A stretch of DNA of 64,000 bases, taken from contig NZ_CP108046.1 of assembly GCF_041435115.1 (NCBI RefSeq), positions 3,286,001 to 3,350,000 of the forward strand, in the 5' to 3' direction. This DNA is from Streptomyces sp. NBC_00289. GTDB lineage: Bacteria; Actinomycetota; Actinomycetes; Streptomycetales; Streptomycetaceae. The notes under the pieces were generated by a model that did not search any database, was not told the origin of the DNA, and saw nothing but the letters and a program-made list of their open reading frames with translations. This document shows, piece after piece, positions 55,401 to 62,716 of this stretch (the stretch's first letter is position 1; every line of letters begins with the position of its first letter). The position numbers and the translations under genes were made by a program.

Positions 55401-58101
55401 CACGCTGACCAACCCGAAGTTCGTGCACCGGGGCGCCGGTCCCGGCACGGAGACCTTCGTCCTCGGCGGGCACCAGGCCGCCGGACAGCACGGGCAGAGC
55501 ACCACCAGCACGGTGCAGGCCGGGGTCATGGGCACGGAGAACGGCCCGGCCTGGCGCACCGGCCAGGGACTGTCGGCGTACCGGACCGGCAGCGAGGGCG
55601 GCGCCGAGTCGTCCGGCGTGTCCGGCACGGTCGAACGCAACGCCCACACGCCGAGGAAGGCCCCCCTCTACCTGGTCCAGTGCGACCTGCTGGTGAACAT
55701 GGTCGCGGAGGTCGAGGTCACCGGCGGCGGCCCGTACGTGGCGAAGGCCGCGCGGACCCTGCCGGCCGAAGCGGCGGTGTGGCTGACGGAGGCGCAACTG
55801 CCGGCGTCGATCCGCCGACAGCTGAAGCTGGACGCGGAGCCGGTGGAGGAGCCGGTCACGAAGCCGCTCGCCGCGTCCTCGTCCCCGCGCGGCGAGAGCG
55901 GGCCGGAGAGTTCCCGGGCGGCCGCGGCACGGGCCGGCGCGCGGGAACGGGTTGACGCGCGGGAGCGGGCGGACGCCCCGGAGCGGACGGACTCCCCGGA
56001 GCGGACGGACTCCCCGGAGCGGGCGCCCGCGGGCCGGGAACCGGCCGATGGCCGACGGCGGACCGGCACGCGGGAGCGGGCGGACGCCCCGGACCGGGCG
56101 CCCGCGGGCCGGGAAACGGCCGATGGCCGACGGCGGACCGGCACGCGGGAGCGGGCGGACGCCCCGGACCGGGCGCCCGCGGGCCGGGAAACGGCCGATG
56201 GCCGACGGCGGACCGGCACGCGGGAGCGGGCGGACGCCCCGGAGCGGACGGACTCCCCGGAGCGGGCGGCCGCGGGCCGGGAAACGGCCGGTGGCCGACG
56301 GCGGACCGGCCCGGAGACGACGGCCGATGGCCTGCCACGGACCGGCACGGAGACGGACACGGCCGGCCGCGGGAAGCCGGCCGATGGCACGGACACGGCG
56401 GGCGCCCGGCGGCGGGCCGGCGACACGGACACGCCCGGCGGCCCGCGCCAGGCGGGCGGTGGCCCGGAGACGGCCGCCTCCTCCTCGTCCACGGCCGCCC
56501 ACCCCGGCCCCTCCCTCGCCCGCGGCCTCCCCCTCGGCTTCGGCATGGTCGAGGATCTGCCGAACTTCGTACCGCTGTTGGACACCCTGCGCTCGCGGCT
56601 CGCGCGAAGCGGACGGCAGGATCTCGCCGAGGCCCTGTTGCCCAGGCAGCAGCTCAAGGACCGCAACGACAACGTGCAGCGCCTGCTGCGCGTCCTGGAC
56701 CGGGACGGTTCGGCCGGGCTGTTGTCCGGGGCCATGGACGGCGGGGTCACGGTCGAGCTGTTCGACGGGCGCAGGACGCCGTACTGGGCGGTCTTCAGGG
56801 TCGACCGCGTGGGGGACGCCACACCGGCCGGCGCGGCGGACGACGGCCGGGACATGGAGTACATCACCTCGGCCGTCGCGCAACAGGCAGACTCCCACGA
56901 CGAGGGCGTCGTGACCGGCGTGGAGGCCGTCTTCGCGGGTTCCGGCAAGCCGGAGGCAGGGGCGGGCCAGTTGAAGAGCACGGGTGGTGCGGCGGGCGTC
57001 GGCCTCGCCTCCGGCGACTCACGGCGCGGTGGCGCGGTGAGCCGGGGCCAGCTGGGGATGAAGACGGTCGCGGAGGCGTCCGCCGTGAAGTCGGCGAGGA
57101 TGCGCGTGCCGATCCGGGCGAGCCTCGAACTGCACCGGGGCGACACCCGCCTGGGTCTCGCGCGGATGGACGATCTGGCGCTGACCCACCGCGTGCCGGA
57201 GAAGGACCTGGCGGCGCTCGGCCGGATGTCCGCTCCCCGGCCGGAGGCGCCGCGTGCCGAGCGGGGCCGGCGGGATGCGGCCGGTGCCCCGGCGGCCGGG
57301 CTCGGCACCTGGCGGGCGCGGGGCGTGCGGCTGCCGATGGAGGCGCAGGTGAACGGCTTCCAGGGGGCGCCCCGAGTGCGGGAGTTGGTGAACTCCGCGG
57401 TCCGGGAGGCGGGTGGCGGCGGCCGGTTCCGGGACAAGGGGCAGGCGGCCGCGTACACGCTGAACGAGGCGGTCTCCACCGAGTGGCTGATCGCGGCGCT
57501 GCCGCTGCTGACCTCCGCCGGGGCGGACCTGCCGCCGGTGCACGCGAGTGGCGCCGAGGGCCAGGACCTGCGCGCCTCCGTGCACGCACGGCTGCGGAAC
57601 GGGCGGGTGCTGGGCGTCGGCGACAGAATGACCTTCGAGACGGTGGGGCAGAGCCACCTGGACGCGCCTCGCCCCACCCAGACGGACGGTCTGAGCTCCA
57701 CCGACCGCGGCAGGAGCGCACGGGGTCTCGCGGGGGCGGGTCTGCTCAACGCGGACGAGTTCCGCCTCAACCAGCTCATGGGCAACGCCGACGGTGCGGG
57801 CGGCACGGCCGACGGCGCGGTGAACTCGGCCGGCTCGATGCCGCTGCACAAGCCCAAGTCGGCTTCGTGTCTGGTCCAGTTCACGCTGGATGTCAGGGTG
57901 GTCGCCCAGGTGACCAACCGGGTCCGCACCTCCCGCACCGCCACCGCCGTACGGGAGATGACGCTGCCGACTCCGGTGGTGATCCGTATGCCGGAGCCGG
58001 TGGTGCGCCGCATGCTGAGCACCGAGGGCGCGCGGGTCGAGGACCCCGACAACCACCTCGGACCACGACAGCCGGTGGTGGCGCCACCCGCCGTGCCCTA
58101 G
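52435..58101 (+). CDS. Giant (1,888-aa) repetitive protein with FQRSAGNAA motif; candidate injection-system cargo
   Basis: I do not recognise a characterised family. Residues 1-55 are basic and unstructured and carry ALLAFQRSAGNAATAQAL at about 37-54, a motif I associate with N-termini of proteins encoded in contractile-injection-system loci. About residues 60-1140 are beta-rich, with several look-alike modules (an R/V-x-x-x-I strand, a Ser/Thr/Gly-rich loop, G-hG-hG, a T- or S-rich loop, then a hydrophobic strand ending D-V). Residues 1165-1360 are a charged linker built of 25-residue repeats (RERADAPDRAPAGRETADG). The C-terminal ~500 residues hold more modules. No signal peptide or membrane helix is seen. 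An in-frame GTG at 52336 has a better ribosome-binding site (GGAAGG, 7 bases away), so the start is open. Its stop is shared with the convergent regulator gene (CTAG). Confidence 0.85.
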   Translation: MRTQRQSADGRNEASRQAPGVRRTAGPPPVGAAPQALLAFQRSAGNAATAQALRRERPGPDRTASRQRAVPPLPDVEERTETGFVLPSYLLELEAGGLSTAYGLTGHEFVRHAVAAVVGHGEGTVAGIASELAGRPESFFGRGRAFAVQGTKGKESYDVTVAVSRAPGDKPPVFQPPALSADASPGTDEVPQAELEDAEGKETKVDVQHNTSAGVSTTAGGSTGKGAGGLAFGLAPVAPAVWVGGAATANFQPWQSSRESRSQRNVAEPRVLRSDKGSVEVPRRVRYEVRIKKHGTPGEQTFQDVGTLTQRVPTEHLVPVGTDAPPAPRPVRADTARAVSLADSLAPVGVTDTAAPHRGGGGLFDAVASVLHPSLTAPGAPGLDRLYRATSPATVLEDMPRLLRDGVTGEDLHAKDGDSTGSYRMRAEITGLSPAWGTGRTQLRTHQQTQNTVTDSAGKGRAVSGGLGPAIGVGAAANAAVVRGTAMPVAGARKARFTVAEQTVTSRQGAEVRGDKVLYLGTVKFTVEGTGPRSARMVLDPGTRVAEHSMKVWMSLRADEARDLGLPLPPGVTAGEFLEKPKRTDENGDEVDVERHLPFGAMGSSVTLSRLDTGPLVKAVRELFATDPRLAGYLPAFGVTPPGAHTGREEAEAQRDNHRELMTALAETNLRVNKDQLLSTGIRVRLRRKTTMHAHDVQIHLKGALRETGYLGDTKDWMVRSHSGVAGNTQSGRSSSRSIGGLVLAQARLVPGVLTGGARVERHRVGTRRNQAGPTTRTDLLTNGSETAATFGAALRLDVDVTMTSRPRKLARGLTPGSPGRDVPEPRTLAGLHLDEQDVRLLTPAEFTLDDDGKRRHEAVAGARRARAPRPDWDVAATGIGDLAALVPRPAVGQALRDWQLVETVGDGQPVRDLALTLLSRAAARNKDLREDPALATEGLAPRLAVEERFSPQTITASLRQAASSGWVVKNLRHPRRLAALNGAVGIRLTLTNPKFVHRGAGPGTETFVLGGHQAAGQHGQSTTSTVQAGVMGTENGPAWRTGQGLSAYRTGSEGGAESSGVSGTVERNAHTPRKAPLYLVQCDLLVNMVAEVEVTGGGPYVAKAARTLPAEAAVWLTEAQLPASIRRQLKLDAEPVEEPVTKPLAASSSPRGESGPESSRAAAARAGARERVDARERADAPERTDSPERTDSPERAPAGREPADGRRRTGTRERADAPDRAPAGRETADGRRRTGTRERADAPDRAPAGRETADGRRRTGTRERADAPERTDSPERAAAGRETAGGRRRTGPETTADGLPRTGTETDTAGRGKPADGTDTAGARRRAGDTDTPGGPRQAGGGPETAASSSSTAAHPGPSLARGLPLGFGMVEDLPNFVPLLDTLRSRLARSGRQDLAEALLPRQQLKDRNDNVQRLLRVLDRDGSAGLLSGAMDGGVTVELFDGRRTPYWAVFRVDRVGDATPAGAADDGRDMEYITSAVAQQADSHDEGVVTGVEAVFAGSGKPEAGAGQLKSTGGAAGVGLASGDSRRGGAVSRGQLGMKTVAEASAVKSARMRVPIRASLELHRGDTRLGLARMDDLALTHRVPEKDLAALGRMSAPRPEAPRAERGRRDAAGAPAAGLGTWRARGVRLPMEAQVNGFQGAPRVRELVNSAVREAGGGGRFRDKGQAAAYTLNEAVSTEWLIAALPLLTSAGADLPPVHASGAEGQDLRASVHARLRNGRVLGVGDRMTFETVGQSHLDAPRPTQTDGLSSTDRGRSARGLAGAGLLNADEFRLNQLMGNADGAGGTADGAVNSAGSMPLHKPKSASCLVQFTLDVRVVAQVTNRVRTSRTATAVREMTLPTPVVIRMPEPVVRRMLSTEGARVEDPDNHLGPRQPVVAPPAVP
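55942..56310. repeat. 75-bp tandem repeats with 18-bp sub-repeats in the giant gene
   Basis: Units starting CGGGAGCGGGCGGACGCCCC begin at 55960, 56071, 56146 and 56221; the last three are exactly 75 bases apart. The first interval is 75+36 because of two 18-bp GAGCGGACGGACTCCCCG units; the last copy has one such unit. They encode 25-residue, highly charged repeats with ERTDSP insertions. Near-identity suggests recent expansion. Confidence 0.93.
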
Positions 58102-60902
58102 GGCATCTCCAGCGCCTGGCTCAGCTCGTTCCGCCGCCGTATCCCCAGTTTCTTGTAGGTGCTGGTGAGATGGGTCTCCACGGTGCGGCGGGCCAGGTGC
58201 AGCAGACCGGCGATCTCCCCGTTCGTGCGGCCGTCGGCGGCCAGTTGGGCGATGCGCCGCTCGCTGCCGGTGAGGGAGCCGGAGCCGGTGCGGGCGCCGG
58301 CCGAGCGGCGGGCGCCGCCCTCGCGCAGGGCCTCCTCGGCGAGGGTCCGCAGTCGTGGCGCGCCGAGGCGTTCGGCGCGTTCGGCCGCCTCCCGCAGGCA
58401 GTGCCGGGCCCGGACGCGTTCTCCGGCGGCGGTCAGCTGGCGGCCCTGGGCGATCAGCGCGGCCACCAACTCCGGCTCGGCGACGTCGGGGGCGTCCCGC
58501 AGCAGTCGTACGGCCTCCTCGGCGAGCTCCAGGCCCCGGCGGCCGCCGGTGACCGTGCCGAGCACCCGCAGGGCGCGGCCCGTCGTGCGCGGTGTGCCCC
58601 ACACCCGGGCCAGCCGCAGCTCCTCCGTGGCCAGGGCGAGCGCCTCCCGGGGGCTGCCGAGGGCGAGGCGGCACTCGGCGGCGGCCGTGCGCCACGGTGT
58701 GACGACGGGGCTGACCACCTGGCGGGCGCCCTGCCGGCGGCCGCACTCCAGGAAGTCGTGCAGGGCCGCCGCCGGATCGCCCGCCGCGGCGCGCTGCACA
58801 CCCCGCGCGTACAGGAACCGGTTCAGTTCCCAGGAGTCGGGCGCCGCCCGCAGGTCGAAGCCGTCGGCCAGGCGTTGCGCCTCGGCCGCGCGGCCGGTCT
58901 CCACGAGTGCGATCAGGGTGTGGGCGTGCGCGTTGGAGGGTCCGGCGTCCGAGGTGACGGGGGGCTCGGCGGGCAGCCGCGTGTACTCGCCCCGGGCGGC
59001 CGCGATGTCGGCCCGTACGTTGAGCAGCGCCTCGTGCATGGGGTGCAGCAGGTCGGGACGCTGGCCGGCCAGGCCGCGGTCCACGAGCCGCTCCGCCTCG
59101 TCGAGGTGGTCGGCCCACTGGGCGACGGCGGCGGCCGTGCCGAGCAGGAAGGGCTCGGTCAGTGGTTCGGCCGGCTCGGCGAGCAGGGTGCGCATCCGCT
59201 GCATCGCGTCGTCCGCCGAGGTCAGTCCGGCCGTTGCCGCGTGTCGTACGAGCAGCGCCCGGGCGGCCGGGCCGACCAGCCGCGGGGAGTGTTCGGCGGT
59301 GTCGCACAGCCACCGGTACACCTCTCCGCGGACCGTCTGGTCCTGGTCGGAGAGCAGGGCGGACGCGCTCTGCAGGGTGCCGGCCAGGTCGGAGCGGTCG
59401 CCGATGTCGGGGTGGTCGGCGAGCTGGCCGTTCACCGTGCGCAGTACCTCCACGGCGGCGCGGGTCTTGCCGCGCCCGGCGAGCGCGGTGCTCAGGGCCA
59501 CCGCCGTGCGTACCCGGTCCTGCGGTGCGCCCGCGAGCCGCAGCGCCTCGGACAGCCGGGGTATGCCGGCCGAGGAGTCCGTGCCGGCGCACTCCAGGGA
59601 GCCCAGCTCGGTCAGCAGCCGTTGCCTGCGTTCGTCGGACAACGGCTCCTCCAGCGCGCGGCGCAGGAACACGACGGCGTCGCCGTCGCGGCCGTCACGC
59701 AGGGCGAGGGACGCGGCGTCCTGGAGCACGGCCGGCGCCCAGGCGGTGCCGGCCGGGCCGGACAGCAGCAGTTGCCGTGCCACGGTCTCGGTGGGGGCGC
59801 CGCGGTGCAGCATCGCCTCGGCGGCCGCCCGGTGCGCGGCCCGCCGCCGCTCCGCGGGCACGCCGGCGAGGACCGCGTCCCGCAGGAGGGGGTGGGCGTA
59901 GCGGGGGCGGCCGTCGGCGTCGGGGCGCAGCACGCCGAGTCCGGTCATGGCGGTGAGCCAGCCCGCGACCCGGGCCGGGTCGGCGCCCGCCAGTCCGGCG
60001 AGCAGGCCGGCGAGGCCCTCGTCGGGGCAGCCGGGATCGCCGCCCGGCTGGCCCACCGTCGTGCGGTCCCATCCCTCGTCGAGGGCCGCGAGGACGCGCG
60101 CCGACTCCGCCGTGCCGGGGCCGGCGCTGTCCAGCCACCAGCGCACGGCCGCCGGGTATGCCCCGGGGTACAGCGCGGCGGACGTCTCGGGCACGGTGGG
60201 GTGCCGGCCGGGGGCGCCGAGGTCGTCGAGGAGGGCGCCGAGCAGCAGGGGGCTGCCCGCGCCGGCCCGCACACAGCTGTCGATCCACGGCGTGGTGGCC
60301 GACGGGAACCGCGCACGCACCAGTCCGGCCGCCGAGTCCGCGGTGAGCGGGGCGAGGGTGTGGGTGTGCACGAGGGCCGGCGAGAGGGTGTGGGTGAAGC
60401 CGGGGGCGGGCGGGTCGATGTCGTACTGGCTGCGTTCGGTGACGGCGAGCAGGACCGGCAGCGGTAATCGGTCCACGTGCCGGGCGGACTCCACCAGCCA
60501 GCGGTGCGAGGGGGCGTCGGCGAGGTGGATGTCGTCCACGGCGAGCAACAGTGGTGAGTCGTCGGCGTACGAGCGCAGGACCCGCCGCAGCAGTGCGGCC
60601 CGCTCGCGTTCGTCGCCCGCCGTGTCGAACTGCTCGAATCCGGGTACGGGCGCGAGGAGTTGGAGTACGGCGGCGAAGGGCACGCCGGCGTCGCCGGGCG
60701 AGCAGCGGGCGCGCAGCACCCGCATGCCGTGAGTGGCCGCGGCCTCGGCGGCGGCCTCCAGGACGGTGGTCCGGCCGGTGCCGGTGGCCCCGCGCAGCAG
60801 CACCAGGCCGCCCGAGCCGGCCCGGGCCCGCGCGGCTCCGGCCGCCAGCAGCGCGACGGCTTCCCGGTGCTCGCGCGGCAGTTCACGCTGCGGTACGGAC
60901 AT
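58098..60902 (-). CDS. LAL-type (large ATP-binding) LuxR-family regulator
   Basis: A 934-residue regulator. The N-terminal AAA/STAND ATPase has a P-loop at 38-46, GATGTGRTT, in which Arg44 replaces the invariant lysine, and a Walker B LLLAVDDIHLAD. A long TPR-like helical middle (about 330-860) follows. The C-terminal LuxR helix-turn-helix is SLTGSERRIAQLAADGRTNGEIAGLL... (quoted in part: ARRTVETHLTSTYKKLGI, near 900). The ATG at 60902 has GGAGG 5 bases upstream. It is divergent from a second LuxR-type regulator and converges on the giant gene. LAL regulators sit beside contractile-injection-system genes in other Streptomyces (recollection), so control of the adjoining system is likely. Confidence 0.92.
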   Translation of the reverse strand: MSVPQRELPREHREAVALLAAGAARARAGSGGLVLLRGATGTGRTTVLEAAAEAAATHGMRVLRARCSPGDAGVPFAAVLQLLAPVPGFEQFDTAGDERERAALLRRVLRSYADDSPLLLAVDDIHLADAPSHRWLVESARHVDRLPLPVLLAVTERSQYDIDPPAPGFTHTLSPALVHTHTLAPLTADSAAGLVRARFPSATTPWIDSCVRAGAGSPLLLGALLDDLGAPGRHPTVPETSAALYPGAYPAAVRWWLDSAGPGTAESARVLAALDEGWDRTTVGQPGGDPGCPDEGLAGLLAGLAGADPARVAGWLTAMTGLGVLRPDADGRPRYAHPLLRDAVLAGVPAERRRAAHRAAAEAMLHRGAPTETVARQLLLSGPAGTAWAPAVLQDAASLALRDGRDGDAVVFLRRALEEPLSDERRQRLLTELGSLECAGTDSSAGIPRLSEALRLAGAPQDRVRTAVALSTALAGRGKTRAAVEVLRTVNGQLADHPDIGDRSDLAGTLQSASALLSDQDQTVRGEVYRWLCDTAEHSPRLVGPAARALLVRHAATAGLTSADDAMQRMRTLLAEPAEPLTEPFLLGTAAAVAQWADHLDEAERLVDRGLAGQRPDLLHPMHEALLNVRADIAAARGEYTRLPAEPPVTSDAGPSNAHAHTLIALVETGRAAEAQRLADGFDLRAAPDSWELNRFLYARGVQRAAAGDPAAALHDFLECGRRQGARQVVSPVVTPWRTAAAECRLALGSPREALALATEELRLARVWGTPRTTGRALRVLGTVTGGRRGLELAEEAVRLLRDAPDVAEPELVAALIAQGRQLTAAGERVRARHCLREAAERAERLGAPRLRTLAEEALREGGARRSAGARTGSGSLTGSERRIAQLAADGRTNGEIAGLLHLARRTVETHLTSTYKKLGIRRRNELSQALEMP

Positions 60903-61180
60903 CCGTGCCTCCTTGGTCGGGCGTGACGCCTTCCGCCGGGGAAGACGTCCACCGACGGGGTGCGGTGACGTGAGAAGTGCAACGGCCGTGCAACACGGGC
61001 GCCGTGGTACCGGACGGGCGGTCGCCGTCGTGGTCGTCGTGGTCGTCGTACGGCCGATCTCGTGGTGCTGCTCGTGGTGCTCCACGATTGCGCCCGTCCC
61101 GTCCGCCACACGAGTGTGAAGAGTGCACGCCTGCCACCGGCTTTACCGAGGTGGCGCACACGTGGACATAGGGGAAACGC

Positions 61181-61849
61181 TTGCTCAGCCAATCGCGCAC
61201 CACACACCCGGGTACGGCCGACTCGGCGGACCGGGTACCCGTGGCGGTGCACGCCTCGGACCCGATCTCGCGGGAGGGAGCGCTCAGCCAGCTGCGCCGG
61301 TACCCGGAGGTCCTCCTTCGCGAGGAGAGCGAGTCGGGGCCCGGCACGGTGGCCCTGCTCGTCGAGGAGTCACTCGACGAGGCCGCGCTGACCCGGCTGC
61401 GCCGGCTGGTGCGCAGCGAGGGCGCGCGGGCGGTGCTCGTGGTGGGCGCCCTCCGGGAGAGCGAACTGCTCGACGTGATCGAGTGCGGGGTCGGCGCCAT
61501 CGTGTGGCGCAACGAGGCCACCGCGACCCGCCTGGTGCAGGCCGTGCTCGCGGCCGCCCGCGGTGACGGCGACCTGCCGGCCGATCTGCTCGGCCGGCTC
61601 ATCAGCCAGGTGGGCTCGCTGCATCGCAGTGCCGCCGGCCGGTCCGGCGCACCGGCCTCGGGGCTGACACCGCGTGAGGTCGACGTCCTGCGGCTGGTCG
61701 CCGAGGGACTCGACACCGGAGAGATCGCCAGCAAGCTGTCCTACTCCGAACGGACGGTCAAGAACGTCATGCACGGGCTGACCACCCGACTGCATCTGCG
61801 CAACCGTGCCCACGCCGTGGCACATGCCCTGCGGGAAGGCTACATCTGA
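61181..61849 (+). CDS. LuxR-type regulator with degenerate receiver-like domain
   Basis: A 222-residue protein. Residues 20-125 have receiver-like alternation (VPVAVHASDPISREGALSQL, AVLVVGALRESELLDVI) but lack the acidic pair, a clear phospho-acceptor aspartate in the usual place, and the conserved lysine. The C-terminal NarL/LuxR helix-turn-helix is intact: LTPREVDVLRLVAEG, EIASKLSYSERTVKNVMHGL. It is therefore an atypical response regulator, probably not controlled by phosphorylation. The TTG start follows AGGGGAA by 4-5 bases. The DUF4255 gene follows 159 bases later on the same strand, so it may be an activator within the injection-system cluster. Confidence 0.87.
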   Translation: MLSQSRTTHPGTADSADRVPVAVHASDPISREGALSQLRRYPEVLLREESESGPGTVALLVEESLDEAALTRLRRLVRSEGARAVLVVGALRESELLDVIECGVGAIVWRNEATATRLVQAVLAAARGDGDLPADLLGRLISQVGSLHRSAAGRSGAPASGLTPREVDVLRLVAEGLDTGEIASKLSYSERTVKNVMHGLTTRLHLRNRAHAVAHALREGYI

Positions 61850-62008
61850 CCGAACGGGCATCCGAACCCGGCCCCGCGGGCAGCCCGGTCTGCCCCGCGG
61901 CCGTCCCCGGCGTGCCTGCGGGCACGGGCCGGTCGGAGGCAGGATCGGGTACGGCGGCAGGTGACACACAGGGCGTCCGCCCTGGCACGGCAGGGCGGGA
62001 GCACGACA

Positions 62009-62716
62009 GTGATCCACGAAGTGGACGAGGTCCTCAAGGGGCTGCTCGGCGGTGGCGCGCTGGCCGGTTCGGGCATCGACGTCGCCCTCGACGCCCCCAC
62101 CCGCGACTGGGCCGCCCGCCGCAACGCGCCCACCATCAACGCGTATCTGTACGACATCCGGGAGGACGTGACCCGCCGCCAGCGCGGGCACGTGCCGGTA
62201 CGCGACGACCTGGACGTGATCGTCAAGCTCCGCCAGCCGCCGCGCTGGTTCCGGCTGTCGTATCTGGTGACGGCGTGGACGAAGCAGCCCCAGGACGAAC
62301 ACCGGCTGCTGTCCGCCGTGATGGCCACGCTGATCCCGCGCGAGCTGATCCCACCCGCCGAACTCCCGGGCGCCCTCGGCGCGCTGGGTCTGACGGTGCC
62401 GTTGTCGGTGGCCGGCATCCAGTCGGAGTCGCGTTCCCTGGCGGAGATCTGGTCCGCGCTCGGCGGCGAACTCAAGCCGTCCCTCGACCTCGTGGTCACC
62501 GCCCCCTTCCCGGCCTATCCGGAGTACGACGCCGGCCCGCCCGTCACCGAGGGCGCCGCGATCCGGGTACGCACCATGGACGACACCCCGCCGGAGGCGG
62601 AGGAACGCGCGCACCGGCCACGGCAGGTGACGGCGGCCCGGGAGGCGCGGGAAGCGGCGGTCCGGGAGGCGCGGGAGGCCGCGCGGGCCGGTCGCGGGCC
62701 GGGCAGGACGACGTGA
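62009..62716 (+). CDS. DUF4255 protein, Pvc16-like cap/terminator of a contractile injection system
   Basis: A 235-residue protein beginning VIHEVDEVLKGLL, with VALDAPTRDWAARRNAPTINAYLYDIREDV (quoted in part: DWAARRNAPTINAYLYD, about 33-49) and the LRQPPRWFRLSYLVTAWT core, which are hallmarks of DUF4255. Members cap the sheath/tube end in phage-tail-like contractile injection systems (Pvc16/Afp16-related). The last ~50 residues are charged and Ala/Arg-rich. The GTG at 62009 has GGGAG upstream and matches the family start; an in-frame GTG at 61961 is possible. Its stop overlaps the ATPase start (GTGA). Confidence 0.92.
   Translation: MIHEVDEVLKGLLGGGALAGSGIDVALDAPTRDWAARRNAPTINAYLYDIREDVTRRQRGHVPVRDDLDVIVKLRQPPRWFRLSYLVTAWTKQPQDEHRLLSAVMATLIPRELIPPAELPGALGALGLTVPLSVAGIQSESRSLAEIWSALGGELKPSLDLVVTAPFPAYPEYDAGPPVTEGAAIRVRTMDDTPPEAEERAHRPRQVTAAREAREAAVREAREAARAGRGPGRTT

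Noticed and set aside
55942..56310. CRISPR or VNTR outside a gene
   Set aside because: The 75-bp units lie in frame within a long coding region and translate to a regular 25-residue repeat.
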